DNA from: Bacteroidota bacterium
Lineage (GTDB): Bacteria > Bacteroidota > Ignavibacteria > Kryptoniales > JAKASW01
Direction: 5' to 3'
Length of the DNA: 32,522 nt
NCBI GenBank assembly: GCA_021789975.1
Contig: JAJYIT010000043.1
Location: 1-32,522 of the forward strand
In this document: in pieces, positions 1-8,677 of the stretch
Position numbering within the stretch: the stretch's first letter is position 1
How the letters are laid out: every line of letters begins with the position of its first letter
The notes under the pieces: generated by a model
Told to the model about the DNA's origin: nothing
The model's input: only the letters and a program-made list of their open reading frames with translations
Databases searched by the model: none
Translations under genes and position numbers: made by a program

Positions 1-113
1 CAGAGAAGAAGTTCAGAAAGATAACAGGATATAAATCGATGAGTGTACTAGTCGCTGCGCTCGACGAAGAATACAGACGAAGAACACTTGACACCAAACA
101 ATTAGCTACATAG
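1..113 (+). CDS. C-terminal fragment of a transposase-like protein (cut by left edge)
   Basis: A frame open from base 3 encodes 36 residues and stops at TAG 111-113. It contains FRKITGYKSM followed by LVAALDEE and a basic, charged tail. This phrase (aromatic-Arg-x-x-x-Gly-Tyr-x-x-M/L followed by a Leu/Ala helix) resembles the tail of mutator/IS256-like transposases, but the match is from memory and the piece is short. The start lies outside the window, and the upstream sequence would settle the identity. A decayed fragment of a different transposase begins immediately after the stop, which fits an insertion hot spot. Confidence 0.4.
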   Translation, partial: EKKFRKITGYKSMSVLVAALDEEYRRRTLDTKQLAT

Positions 114-117
114 ATTT

Positions 118-192
118 ATGCCTCGGACAAACTTCGCCTTGGGAATTTCAACGGAGAAAGGGGCATCATCTCATAAAATATCAATCTGCTAA
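118..192 (+). pseudogene. Decayed transposase fragment related to the one at the right edge
   Basis: Bases 131-143 and 144-155 are identical to the reverse complement of 32440-32452 and 32411-32422. In the right-edge copy the two blocks are separated by 17 extra bases. The 17-base difference breaks the frame, so the left copy cannot encode the same protein. After the gap, the frame here reads ISTEKGASS where the right-edge transposase reads ISTESGTAS, and similarity then fades before TAA 190-192. This looks like a deleted and mutated relic of the same insertion-sequence family, in the opposite orientation. Its boundaries are approximate. Confidence 0.5.
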
Positions 193-476
193 AAGCAAGA
201 AATGGCTTGGGAAATTTTAATCTTGCTTTTATGTGTGCAAACCGGAAAGGCATATTCTGTAATAATACTGAAGGTCTGGTCATAGCATTCAGGCGATAGC
301 AGCCAATGAAAACCAGACTGAGCATTTAGCCCATATCTTAAAGAATATGGCGGTTAAAGCTTCACATTGGCAGACACGGGTCCAGGAGGTGAAGCCTGCC
401 TGGATCCAGCATGCCTCCGGCGATGGTAGCAACTCCGTGACGACGTCCAAATACGTTCTGCTGTTCGGCCAAGAAA
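193..476. other. Gene-less stretch beyond the end of the fucose operon
   Basis: No convincing gene was found. The plus strand has an open frame of about 63 codons ending at TAG 481-483, but it has no start codon at its beginning and is not recognised. A long imperfect inverted repeat lies at 379-407 (GGTCCAGG paired with CCTGGATCC, plus an inner AGG/CCT). It could fold at the 3' end of the fucose operon transcript, which terminates around here, but no T run follows it on either strand. The stretch may also contain further insertion-sequence debris. Confidence 0.35.
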
Positions 477-2459
477 TCACTTAGGCGAAAGAAGCCACAT
501 GTCGGGGATTAGCTCTTTATTCAGCGCAGGACCTTTAATGAACAGGCTTAAGGAGTCGTCACCAGTAGCCTGGAAGTATTCTACCCGGACCGGGTGGGCC
601 CCCTGTCCGAGTGCAACGACGCCCTCCTTTTCGGTGGCACCGTGCGGGTAATCATTATCGACGATCAGCGAGTCGCCGACGTATAATTTGCTGCCATCAT
701 CTGATGTGAGATAAAAAGAATAGATTCCTGTCGCTGGAATCTTAATGTAGCCAGTATACTCAACCCCGAAGTGTTCTTTGGAATTTCCCGGAGGGAGAGA
801 GACGTTAGATATTCTTCCTGAGAGTTTTGGGGCCATCTCACTAAAGTCGGGAATCGAATCCCACACGCCGGTGAAGTATTTGTATAATAATCCACTTTGC
901 AAATTTGAAACGGTGGAAGGAGGCAATGGATTCACTTTAATGAAGAGGCGGCTGGAAGTCCCGCTTACCCGCTTGTCGCCCTCGAATAGTGCTGCTCCGA
1001 TGTCGGTAGTGATGTTCAAAGGTATCTGACCGGTGACTTCGGGGCACTCAGCGTTAGGCGGATTTCCATCCGTAGTATAGCGCACGATCACCCCGGGAGT
1101 AGGCGACTTGATAGTCACAAAGAGTGAGTCCATGAATATGCCGTACTCCGACTCAATCTGAGGTGGATTGTAAACAACAGGCTCCCCGTTGAAATCCAAT
1201 TCTATGACGCTGCAAATCCGATCAGGAGGCTCAGAAGGAACGTTGATCACCATGTCAGGCCCATTACTCTCAACGCGAAGTCTCTTCTTTCCCGCGAGAA
1301 GGATAGCGCGGGTTGGAAGAGTGCCGAGACCTTTCACTTCGAGCTTGCCATTCGTTGGCCATCGAAACACTTCGAAGAAGAGCTTGTCTCTCTTTGAAGT
1401 GCATCTTCCCCAAGGAAGCTTTATCGCAAACGGGCTCGCTCCTGATCCATAAATTGCATTTCCGTTAACTCTCAGCCATTCTCCCATCGCCTTTAGTCTG
1501 TCGACCTCAGGTTTCGGAATTATTCCTTTGGAAGTGGGCCCGACATTTAAGAGATAATTCCCCCCCTTGCTTACGATATCGACCAGGTTTCGTATGAGCG
1601 TCTCCGGTGATTTGAAGTCATGATCTGCCGCGTCGTATCCCCAATCATTGTTTATCGTCATGCAGGTTTCCCAGTCATGACCAGGTATTCCGTTTGGTGG
1701 AATCTCCTGTTCGGGAGTTTCGTAATCACCGACTCCTGCCCGATTATTCACAATTATTCTCGGGTCAAGCTTGCGGAGGTAATTATAGATTTCCTGACCA
1801 TCTCTTTTCGTCCATCCGTTCATCCATCCGCCGTCGAACCAGATAACCCCGGGATGGTATTGTGTAATAAGTTCCTTCAATTGTGTTTCCATGTATTTCA
1901 TGTAGTCTTGCTTTTTACCCGGTTTGAAATGAGTCGGATTGTAAGTAGGGTGCGAAGGGTTTGGATCATATGCGCCTTGATCAGGGCTATGCCAATCCAT
2001 GATCGAATAATACACGCAGAACCGAACTCCGTATTTCCTGCATGCAGCACTTAGTGCTTTGAGCGGATCCTTGTGCCAGGGCGTTGCATCGACAACATTA
2101 TATTTGGTTGCCTTCGTGTTGAACATACAAAACCCGTCGTGGTGCTTCGATGTAATCACGAGGTACTTCATTCCCGCTTCTCGCGCAATCCTCACCCATT
2201 CGTCGGCATTAAAATCCGTCGGGTCAAACTCTTTTGCGTAGAGCTCGTATTTTGAGCGAGGAACATGTCCGTTGTTCATGTACCACTCTGCATGCGCAGG
2301 CACTGAGTATATTCCCCAATGTATGAACATCCCGAACCGGGCCTTTGTCCACCATGCCATTCTCTTTTCATAGTTTGGTCCCTTGTCTTTTGAAAGACAA
2401 GGGACAGCAGGCGCGAGAATCAGGCTGGCAGCAGCAATCAAGTATAAGAGTTTCTTCAT
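477..2459 (-). CDS. Exported alpha-L-fucosidase, GH29, with chitobiase-like and PA14 domains
   Basis: This is a glycoside hydrolase that releases L-fucose by a retaining mechanism. The ATG at 2459 gives MKKLLYLIAAASLILAP, a signal peptide, and is preceded by GGAGG at 2464-2468; this start is preferred over a longer frame. The 660-residue product has a GH29 catalytic domain at about 28-345, with FIHWGIYS at 45-52, KHHDGF at 105-110 and the nucleophile motif WFDGGW (Asp209). Glu264 in DWETC is a candidate acid/base. A beta-sandwich at about 345-425 and a chitobiase C-terminal-like module at about 437-505 follow, then a PA14 module at about 520-645, likely carbohydrate-binding. It is the last gene of the fucose operon, 10 nt after another GH29. 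The sequence alone does not give linkage specificity. Confidence 0.93.
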   Translation of the reverse strand: MKKLLYLIAAASLILAPAVPCLSKDKGPNYEKRMAWWTKARFGMFIHWGIYSVPAHAEWYMNNGHVPRSKYELYAKEFDPTDFNADEWVRIAREAGMKYLVITSKHHDGFCMFNTKATKYNVVDATPWHKDPLKALSAACRKYGVRFCVYYSIMDWHSPDQGAYDPNPSHPTYNPTHFKPGKKQDYMKYMETQLKELITQYHPGVIWFDGGWMNGWTKRDGQEIYNYLRKLDPRIIVNNRAGVGDYETPEQEIPPNGIPGHDWETCMTINNDWGYDAADHDFKSPETLIRNLVDIVSKGGNYLLNVGPTSKGIIPKPEVDRLKAMGEWLRVNGNAIYGSGASPFAIKLPWGRCTSKRDKLFFEVFRWPTNGKLEVKGLGTLPTRAILLAGKKRLRVESNGPDMVINVPSEPPDRICSVIELDFNGEPVVYNPPQIESEYGIFMDSLFVTIKSPTPGVIVRYTTDGNPPNAECPEVTGQIPLNITTDIGAALFEGDKRVSGTSSRLFIKVNPLPPSTVSNLQSGLLYKYFTGVWDSIPDFSEMAPKLSGRISNVSLPPGNSKEHFGVEYTGYIKIPATGIYSFYLTSDDGSKLYVGDSLIVDNDYPHGATEKEGVVALGQGAHPVRVEYFQATGDDSLSLFIKGPALNKELIPDMWLLSPK

Positions 2460-2469
2460 AAAGCCTCCA

Positions 2470-3945
2470 TTAATATTTGACGTCCATCGTTCTGGAATGT
2501 CCGGCAACATTCGAGATTCTCAATACCCAAGCGTGTTCGCATGGAGGATGTTTCCGGAACTCCTTCGGGACATCGGTCTCGAAGCCGTCGCCAACTCTTT
2601 TCCATTTCAACGGCGTATCCCCATATCCGAGCAAAGTCACTTTCGCACCCTTTGCCGGACAGATATTATCCATCCAGATCCTTGAAGGCGGGGTATCTTC
2701 GCCCTTATCCGCCAGAAAGATTGCGAACGTTGTGCCATCGTCGAGTTGAGTGAGACACACTTTGCCCTGCTTGTACGGCCAGACGGGATGGGTGTCATAA
2801 ATGGCCTGACCGTTAACCTTCATCCAATCGCCGACGCCTTTCAAGCGTTTGTAAGCTGTCGGCGACCAATCACCTTGAGAATTCGGTCCGATGTTCAACA
2901 GGAAGTTGCCGCCCTTGGACACTATGCCGACGAGGAGATGAATCAGCTTTGATACGGATTTGTAGTGATCGTGAGGCTTGTACGACCAGCTCGTTCCCAT
3001 CGGCATGCACGTTTCCCAAGGATACGGCAGAGCATTCTTGGGAACGGTATTCTCAGGAGTGAGGTAATCCTGGTACGGTCCGGTCACATCTCGGTCGACC
3101 ACTATAAGCCATGGTTGCCTTTTTCGCGCCTGCTTCACGATACGTGGCATATCTATGTCCTGACTTTGCGGAAAGACCGGATACTTTGCAGCGAGCTTCT
3201 CTTCGTCGATAGTCAACTGCGATTTGACACGCACCCAACCCGCGTCAAGCCAGAGAATATCTATGCGGCCGTAATTTGACATCAGTTCATTGATCTGCGT
3301 CCGCGTGTACTTCACGAAATTGTGCCACCGGTTAGGATGCAGCTTAATGTTGTAATTGGGGTTGCGATCCGGCGTAGCGAAGTTCGGCCACCAGTAATAA
3401 GGGCAGTGCCAATCTGCTTTTGAGAAGTATGCGCCGATCATAAATCCGTCTTTCCTGAATGTACTGAAAATCGACTTTGCAATGTTTGCCCGAGGGTTAG
3501 TGTGGAACGGGCACTCCGGGCTAGTTACCCTGAAGTTTGTCGTCTTTGTGTTGAACATGCAGAAGCCGTCGTGGTGCTTCGTGGTAAAAACCACGTATCG
3601 CATGCCTGCGTACTTTGCGGCATTTGCCCATTTCTCGGGATCGAACTTCACGGGGTCGAATGTCTTTATTAGGTTGTCATACTTCTCTTTGTAGTCCGTG
3701 TAGTTCGAATCCCTTCTCACTTCCCACGGTTCATCTTCGGAGCAGATCGACCAAGATTCAACAACTCCCCATTCACTGTAAATTCCCCAATGCATGAGCA
3801 GCCCAAATTTGTTCTCATGCCATCTATGCAAGTTATTCAGCACAGCAGTGTCTTTCTCAGGATAGTACACCTGTTTCGGCGCTTGAGCCATAGCCAGATT
3901 GACTGCCAACAATAACGAGAAGCCGATTAAGTTCAGCCTTTTCAT
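2470..3945 (-). CDS. Exported alpha-L-fucosidase, GH29, single-domain type
   Basis: This is a second GH29 fucosidase. The start chosen is ATG 3945 (MKRLNLIGF), which has AAGGAG at 3955-3960 and a 9-nt gap; two upstream ATGs in the same frame sit on or against that ribosome site. The signal peptide runs to about AMA-QA at residue 20. The 491-residue protein carries MHWGIYS at about 51, KHHDGF at about 123-128, the nucleophile motif LWLDAGW (Asp234) and PWETCMPMG with a candidate acid/base Glu. It ends after the catalytic domain and a short beta domain, without the extra modules of its neighbour. An insertion with two Cys near residues 65-90 follows the HWG motif. The two adjacent GH29 proteins are clearly different in sequence, so they probably act on different fucosides. 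Confidence 0.92.
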   Translation of the reverse strand: MKRLNLIGFSLLLAVNLAMAQAPKQVYYPEKDTAVLNNLHRWHENKFGLLMHWGIYSEWGVVESWSICSEDEPWEVRRDSNYTDYKEKYDNLIKTFDPVKFDPEKWANAAKYAGMRYVVFTTKHHDGFCMFNTKTTNFRVTSPECPFHTNPRANIAKSIFSTFRKDGFMIGAYFSKADWHCPYYWWPNFATPDRNPNYNIKLHPNRWHNFVKYTRTQINELMSNYGRIDILWLDAGWVRVKSQLTIDEEKLAAKYPVFPQSQDIDMPRIVKQARKRQPWLIVVDRDVTGPYQDYLTPENTVPKNALPYPWETCMPMGTSWSYKPHDHYKSVSKLIHLLVGIVSKGGNFLLNIGPNSQGDWSPTAYKRLKGVGDWMKVNGQAIYDTHPVWPYKQGKVCLTQLDDGTTFAIFLADKGEDTPPSRIWMDNICPAKGAKVTLLGYGDTPLKWKRVGDGFETDVPKEFRKHPPCEHAWVLRISNVAGHSRTMDVKY

Positions 3946-3971
3946 CTTATTCATCTCCTTCAAGTCCAGGT

Positions 3972-6218
3972 TCAGTTTGCAAAAAGTTCATCGACAAATA
4001 CCCACGCTTTTGCTCCAGCTCCCGGATGCCATGGAGGACAAACACCGATGTTCTTCGCAACGATTCTAAAGTAACGGACATCGCGTGGTCTGAAATGAAC
4101 CACGAAATCTTTACGAATATTATCAGGGTTCTTTTCCGAAACATAGTTTTCCACCAACCCGACTCGTCTGAAATCTTTACCATCTTTAGAGACATAGAAT
4201 GTCACGCTGCTCGGCATGAAAATGTATGAACTAGAAGATTGTAAGAATCCCGCTCCAATCTGTGAAATCTTCGTTTTCCCTTTCAATTTCACGGTGGCGT
4301 CTAGGTCATCCCCTTTGAAGCCCTGCCATAGTCCATCGCGGAAATTGCTTGTACCGCGGATACCATTTACAAGTCCTTCGGGGCCACCGCCGGTGTATTC
4401 GGGGGAATACGGATACTTCAGCGTCACTTTTGAGTCAAGTGCTTCATCAATCATGAATGAGAGCTTCACAGGATTGCCGACGAGCCTGCCATTGATTTCA
4501 GCTTGTCCGATAAATGTATTGGTGGTGTCGATTGTCACCGGTTTTTGGTAGAGATGTGAATTTTCAATAGTCAGTGTATCGCCGATAGTATACCTGAGTT
4601 TGACACCTGGTTGGGTCGGTTGGATGCTTACCACGAATCTCTTCTCAAGTTTGTCGAACTCGGAGTTGTAAGCCATCGCTCTTTGCTCGAGTCCGTAATC
4701 GACCCCCAGGTAGGCGAGCCGGCTATATTCTTCCTTAACGCGTTTGTGAAAATCCGAGTAGTTCTTTTTTTGCGGGTCGGTCCAGGCATCTTCGGAAATC
4801 GCAAGAAGCCTCGGAAACATTTTGCTGTCCACATCATCTTGAGGGGCTCGCTCGGTCCACATACTTGCCTCTGTGCCAAGCACCAGCTTCTTCTGAGAAT
4901 GAGTCAATCCAGGGGGAATGGGATTAAACGAGTACACCGAATCGAGAGGGAGATCGGATGGGCTGCTGCTCAGATAAGTATAATTGCTCGGTGAGTCTAT
5001 GGTGTACAATCCTTTTTTTACCGCCGTGATAGCTCCGTCAATCCCCTGCCATGATTGAACAACTGCTCCAGTAGCAGGTCCGTCACCCTCAAGGATTTCG
5101 TTCCAGCCTATTATCTGTCTTCCGTGTGATTTCAGAAAGGCTTGTATCTTTCTTATGAAATAGCTTTGAAGCTGGTCTACGTTCTGAAGATTCTTCTCTT
5201 TCATTAATTCTTGACAAAGCGTGTTCTGTATCCATTCTGTCTTCGGGACTTCGTCGCCGCCGATGTGTATGTAATGTGACGGAAATAATCTCATCACTTC
5301 AGTGAGCACGTTTTCGAGAAAAGGGTAGGTGGATCTTTTTGCTGGGTTGTAAATGTTTGTATACACCCCCCACTGCGTCCCAACCTGAAACGGTCCCGGG
5401 ACGCAAGCGTTTTCAGGATAAGCTGCAAGCGACGCCTGGCAGTGTCCGGGCATCTCTATTTCCGGCACGACAGTGATGAATCGACTTTTCGCATATGCTA
5501 CTACATCCTTAATTTCCTTTTGAGTATAATAACCGCCATACTTTTCTCCATTCCCCTCGTTTCTCCATGCCCCAATCTCGGTAAGCTTCGGGTACTTCTT
5601 GATCTGTATCCTCCATCCCTGGTCATCAGTTAAATGCCAGTGGAAGACGTTGAATTTATAGTAGGCAAGCAGGTTAATATATCGCTTGATGAAATTGATG
5701 GTCATGAAATGACGAACACAGTCGAGATTCAGCCCGCGCCATGCAAAGCGTGGTGCATCCTTGATCAGGCAGGCAGGAATTGAAATGTCGCCAACGCCAT
5801 TTGTGCCCTTTAGGGGAACCAACTGAAGTAGAGACTGGATGCCGCGAAACAATCCCTCCTGTGTCCGTGCCTTCAAAACTACTTTGTTGGGGGCAATGTC
5901 CAGCGTGTACGCTTCTGGATTCGTGGCTTTGGACGCGGAAATGATTTCCAAAACCATGCTGTTGGGTCGACTTCGTTTTGAGTACGTGACTACTTTGAGA
6001 GAAATGCCCGTGAAAAACTTTAACTGGCTGGCAAGATAATCCGATAAAGAACGGAGAGCCGAAGTGGACTGAATTATTGTCTTCCGGGAAAGTTGAAACG
6101 AGCCTTCATTCTGTAGAATAGAATTTGGCTCCGGGATAATGTTCATCCTATTGCCCGCAAATCCGTTTGAGTAGAGCATCATGAGTGAAATTATCGCAAC
6201 AAAAGAAGCAAGTTTCAT
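3972..6218 (-). CDS. Exported beta-N-acetylhexosaminidase, GH20
   Basis: This enzyme removes terminal beta-linked GlcNAc or GalNAc by substrate-assisted catalysis. The start ATG at 6218 has GGAAGGA upstream and gives a signal peptide (residues 1 to about 22). A GH20b N-domain spans about 25-155, and the TIM barrel about 157-500. The barrel shows FHWHLTDDQGWR at 192-203, EIEMPGH at 253-259 and the catalytic pair in HIGGDE (Asp322-Glu323). A chitobiase-like beta domain follows at about 525-590, and an F5/8 type C (CBM32-like) domain at about 600-745. At 748 residues it matches multi-domain Bacteroidota hexosaminidases. It lies between fucosidases and the fucose catabolic genes, so the target glycan probably carries fucose on N-acetylhexosamine, as in Lewis-type or N-glycan-core structures. 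Confidence 0.95.
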   Translation of the reverse strand: MKLASFVAIISLMMLYSNGFAGNRMNIIPEPNSILQNEGSFQLSRKTIIQSTSALRSLSDYLASQLKFFTGISLKVVTYSKRSRPNSMVLEIISASKATNPEAYTLDIAPNKVVLKARTQEGLFRGIQSLLQLVPLKGTNGVGDISIPACLIKDAPRFAWRGLNLDCVRHFMTINFIKRYINLLAYYKFNVFHWHLTDDQGWRIQIKKYPKLTEIGAWRNEGNGEKYGGYYTQKEIKDVVAYAKSRFITVVPEIEMPGHCQASLAAYPENACVPGPFQVGTQWGVYTNIYNPAKRSTYPFLENVLTEVMRLFPSHYIHIGGDEVPKTEWIQNTLCQELMKEKNLQNVDQLQSYFIRKIQAFLKSHGRQIIGWNEILEGDGPATGAVVQSWQGIDGAITAVKKGLYTIDSPSNYTYLSSSPSDLPLDSVYSFNPIPPGLTHSQKKLVLGTEASMWTERAPQDDVDSKMFPRLLAISEDAWTDPQKKNYSDFHKRVKEEYSRLAYLGVDYGLEQRAMAYNSEFDKLEKRFVVSIQPTQPGVKLRYTIGDTLTIENSHLYQKPVTIDTTNTFIGQAEINGRLVGNPVKLSFMIDEALDSKVTLKYPYSPEYTGGGPEGLVNGIRGTSNFRDGLWQGFKGDDLDATVKLKGKTKISQIGAGFLQSSSSYIFMPSSVTFYVSKDGKDFRRVGLVENYVSEKNPDNIRKDFVVHFRPRDVRYFRIVAKNIGVCPPWHPGAGAKAWVFVDELFAN

Positions 6219-6246
6219 CGATGTGTCCTTCCATGAATTTAAGCTT

Positions 6247-8367
6247 TCACCTTACAAAAGCGGAAGCCACCCCTCCATCGACGTTTAGCACATTCCCCGT
6301 CGATTTATTCAGCAAGCCGCTTACAAAAGTGAAACAGGCGTTAGCAATGTCTTCCGGATTGATAACCTCGTTTAGAAGTGTACGCTTAGCGTAGAATGCT
6401 GGAAGTTCTTCGACCTTAACTCCGTAAGCTTTTGCGCGACCCTCGGCCCATGCACCGCTCCATATTTTGCTATCGGTGATCACCGCATCCGGGTTCACCA
6501 CGTTTACGCGGATCTTGTCCTTGCCAAGTTCGGCCGCGTTCAAACGACTCAGGTGGAGCTGCGCAGCCTTCGCAGAACCATAAGCGGCATTGTTAGGACC
6601 GCTGACAAGCGCATTTTTGCTGACGATGTTTACTATATCTCCGCCGAAGTTCTGCTTTCGCATGACTCCCACACCCTTCTGCGTAACAAGAAATTGTCCC
6701 TTGACCATGACGTCATATTGCAGATCCCAATCTTTTTCTGTGTGTTCCTCTATCGGTTTCGAAACCGATAGACCCGCACAATTGACGACGATGTCAACGC
6801 CGCCAAATGCGATTGCAGCTTGATCGAAAACCCGCTGGATGTCTTTTTCATTCGTGACGTTGACTGCACTAGTTATGAATGAGTCGGTACCAAACTTTGA
6901 ACTAAACTCATTTTGCGCGTCATTCAGTCTTGATTCATCGTTATCACAAATCACCACGCACGCGGCTTCCTCCGCAAATTTCTTCGCAATCGCCTTTCCA
7001 ATTCCGCCCGCGCTTCCCGTTATCAATGCAACCCTTCCGGTCAGTGCTTTCGGTTTGGGACGCCGTGCGAGTTTCGCCTCTTCAAGCAACCAGTACTCTA
7101 TGTTGAAGGCTTCTTGTTTCGGCAGAGCGACGTAACTCGATATAGCTTCAGCGCCTTTGATCACGTTGATTGCGTTGATGTAGAATTCCGCGGCGACTCG
7201 AGCAGTCTGCTTATCCTTAGCAAAGGTGAACATGCCGACGCCGGGATAGAGTATAACAACTGGGTTCGCATCTCGCATCGCGGGACTGTCAGGATGCTTG
7301 TAACTTTCGTAATAAGACGCATACATCTTCCGGTAGGCATCAAACTCCGGCGCGAGTTTCTTTCTGAGCGTTTCGGCATCATCAAGATTCTGAAGCGCTT
7401 TGGGATCGAGAACAAGCGGCTTGATTTTTGTGCGTAGGAAGTGATCCGGACAACTTGTTCCCAGCGCTGCCAGTTTCCCGAGATCTATCGAATCCACAAA
7501 TTCAAGCACTCTGGGTTCATCGCTGAAATGACCTACCATCCTTACCTGCGACGAACAATATCCGCGAAGGACCGGAGCCAGCCGAGCGGCTCTTTCGATG
7601 CCTTCTTTCCCAGTGAGAGGTTTAACCTTCATTCCTCCGAAAATTGTTCGATTCTTCTTTACTTCCTTTTCGACATATTCCGCACAAGTGTCAACAACAT
7701 CGAGCGAATTGAGGTAGCATTCGTAAGACGTTTCGCCCCACGTGAAAAGTCCATGTGAGGCGAGAACCATTCCCCGTATTCCCGGGTGCGTGTCTGAATA
7801 CTCTCTCAACTTAAGCGCAAGATCAAATCCAGGACGCTGCCAGTCTATCCAGCCCACAGAGTCCCCGAATATTTCCCGAGTTATCTTCTTTCCTTCTCTA
7901 GCGGCAGCAATCGAGATTACAGCATCAGGATGAAGGTGATCGATGTGCTTGAATGGAAGTAGTCCGTGCAGCGGTGTATCGATCGATGGTGCCTTTGACT
8001 CCAGATCGAATATGCAGTGGTTGAAGAGCTCCACCATTTCATCTTCATGTGTGATTCCGCGATACACTTCCTGCAAGTCTCGAAGTCGTTTAACATACAA
8101 CGATGCAAGTCCGCTCTTTTTCATCGTACCCAGATCGCCGCCGGATCCCTTTACCCACATGACTTCCACTTCTCTGCCCGTAAGAGGATCACTTGCGATA
8201 GCTTTGCAGGAAGTATTTCCGCCGCCGTAATTTGTAAGGCGCAGATCTGCGCCAAGCAAATTGGAACGATATACCAAAAGGGCTACTTCATCTCCCTTAA
8301 AATGTGAAGTCTTACTATTGTCCCATAAATATGTCACATGCTTAAATTCACTGAGTTTCCTCGACAT
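6247..8367 (-). CDS. rhaEW: Fused deoxyketose-1-phosphate aldolase / short-chain dehydrogenase (RhaEW type)
   Basis: This is a bifunctional enzyme. A class II aldolase domain splits a 6-deoxyketose-1-phosphate to DHAP and L-lactaldehyde, and an SDR domain is thought to oxidise lactaldehyde to lactate. The start ATG 8367 (MSRKLSEF) has AGGAG with a 9-nt gap, and an upstream in-frame ATG was rejected. The 706-residue product has the aldolase at about 25-430, with TPLHG at 131-135, HIDHLHPD at 141-148 and SHGLFTWG at 204-211 as likely zinc-site regions. The SDR domain at about 440-705 has TGSAGGIG at 450-457, Ser583 and YGSAK (Tyr596, Lys600). The family is known from rhamnose pathways. Here it sits in a fucose locus, so fuculose-1-phosphate is the inferred substrate. 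Confidence 0.9.
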   Translation of the reverse strand: MSRKLSEFKHVTYLWDNSKTSHFKGDEVALLVYRSNLLGADLRLTNYGGGNTSCKAIASDPLTGREVEVMWVKGSGGDLGTMKKSGLASLYVKRLRDLQEVYRGITHEDEMVELFNHCIFDLESKAPSIDTPLHGLLPFKHIDHLHPDAVISIAAAREGKKITREIFGDSVGWIDWQRPGFDLALKLREYSDTHPGIRGMVLASHGLFTWGETSYECYLNSLDVVDTCAEYVEKEVKKNRTIFGGMKVKPLTGKEGIERAARLAPVLRGYCSSQVRMVGHFSDEPRVLEFVDSIDLGKLAALGTSCPDHFLRTKIKPLVLDPKALQNLDDAETLRKKLAPEFDAYRKMYASYYESYKHPDSPAMRDANPVVILYPGVGMFTFAKDKQTARVAAEFYINAINVIKGAEAISSYVALPKQEAFNIEYWLLEEAKLARRPKPKALTGRVALITGSAGGIGKAIAKKFAEEAACVVICDNDESRLNDAQNEFSSKFGTDSFITSAVNVTNEKDIQRVFDQAAIAFGGVDIVVNCAGLSVSKPIEEHTEKDWDLQYDVMVKGQFLVTQKGVGVMRKQNFGGDIVNIVSKNALVSGPNNAAYGSAKAAQLHLSRLNAAELGKDKIRVNVVNPDAVITDSKIWSGAWAEGRAKAYGVKVEELPAFYAKRTLLNEVINPEDIANACFTFVSGLLNKSTGNVLNVDGGVASAFVR

Positions 8368-8433
8368 TATATCTAACTCCTGGAAAGTGTATTTGTTTTT
8401 GATCAAGCATGGGAGATCCCTGAATAAACGAAG

Positions 8434-8658
8434 TCATAGATCTCTCGGCTTTCTATTAAGGAAGGACAGCAGGCAACCGCCGATGATGAGAACCACTCCC
8501 CACCAAATGCTGGTGTGCAATCCGCTAAGCTCAATATGGAAATTGATCGGTTCAAAGAGATAGTATAATCCAGCCAGCAATACGATGACTCCGATTATAA
8601 TCAGAATCAACCCGACAAAATACCATATCGGTTTCATTTGTAAGACGTCTTCACTCAT
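8434..8658 (-). CDS. Small two-helix membrane protein in the fucose operon
   Basis: The 74-residue product starts at ATG 8658 (MSEDVLQMKP), with GGAGG 7 nt upstream. It has two hydrophobic helices, at about 11-34 (YFVGLILIIIGVIVLLAGL) and about 48-65 (WWGVVLIIGGCLLSFL), and ends with NRKPRDL. A loop of about 15 residues rich in Phe, His and Glu joins them. No catalytic motif is visible and I do not recognise a named family. It starts 19 nt after the stop of the SSS symporter, in the same transcript. Because some SSS transporters have a small two-helix partner (DUF4212), an accessory role in sugar uptake is a reasonable guess. This sequence does not look like DUF4212 itself. Confidence 0.75.
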   Translation of the reverse strand: MSEDVLQMKPIWYFVGLILIIIGVIVLLAGLYYLFEPINFHIELSGLHTSIWWGVVLIIGGCLLSFLNRKPRDL

Positions 8659-8677
8659 TCTGCACCCTCCGTTGTGC

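Noticed and set aside
289-480. Minus-strand frame of 63 codons and the opposing plus-strand frame
   Set aside because: Both are open over the same bases, neither has a ribosome site or known family, and the region holds mobile-element debris.
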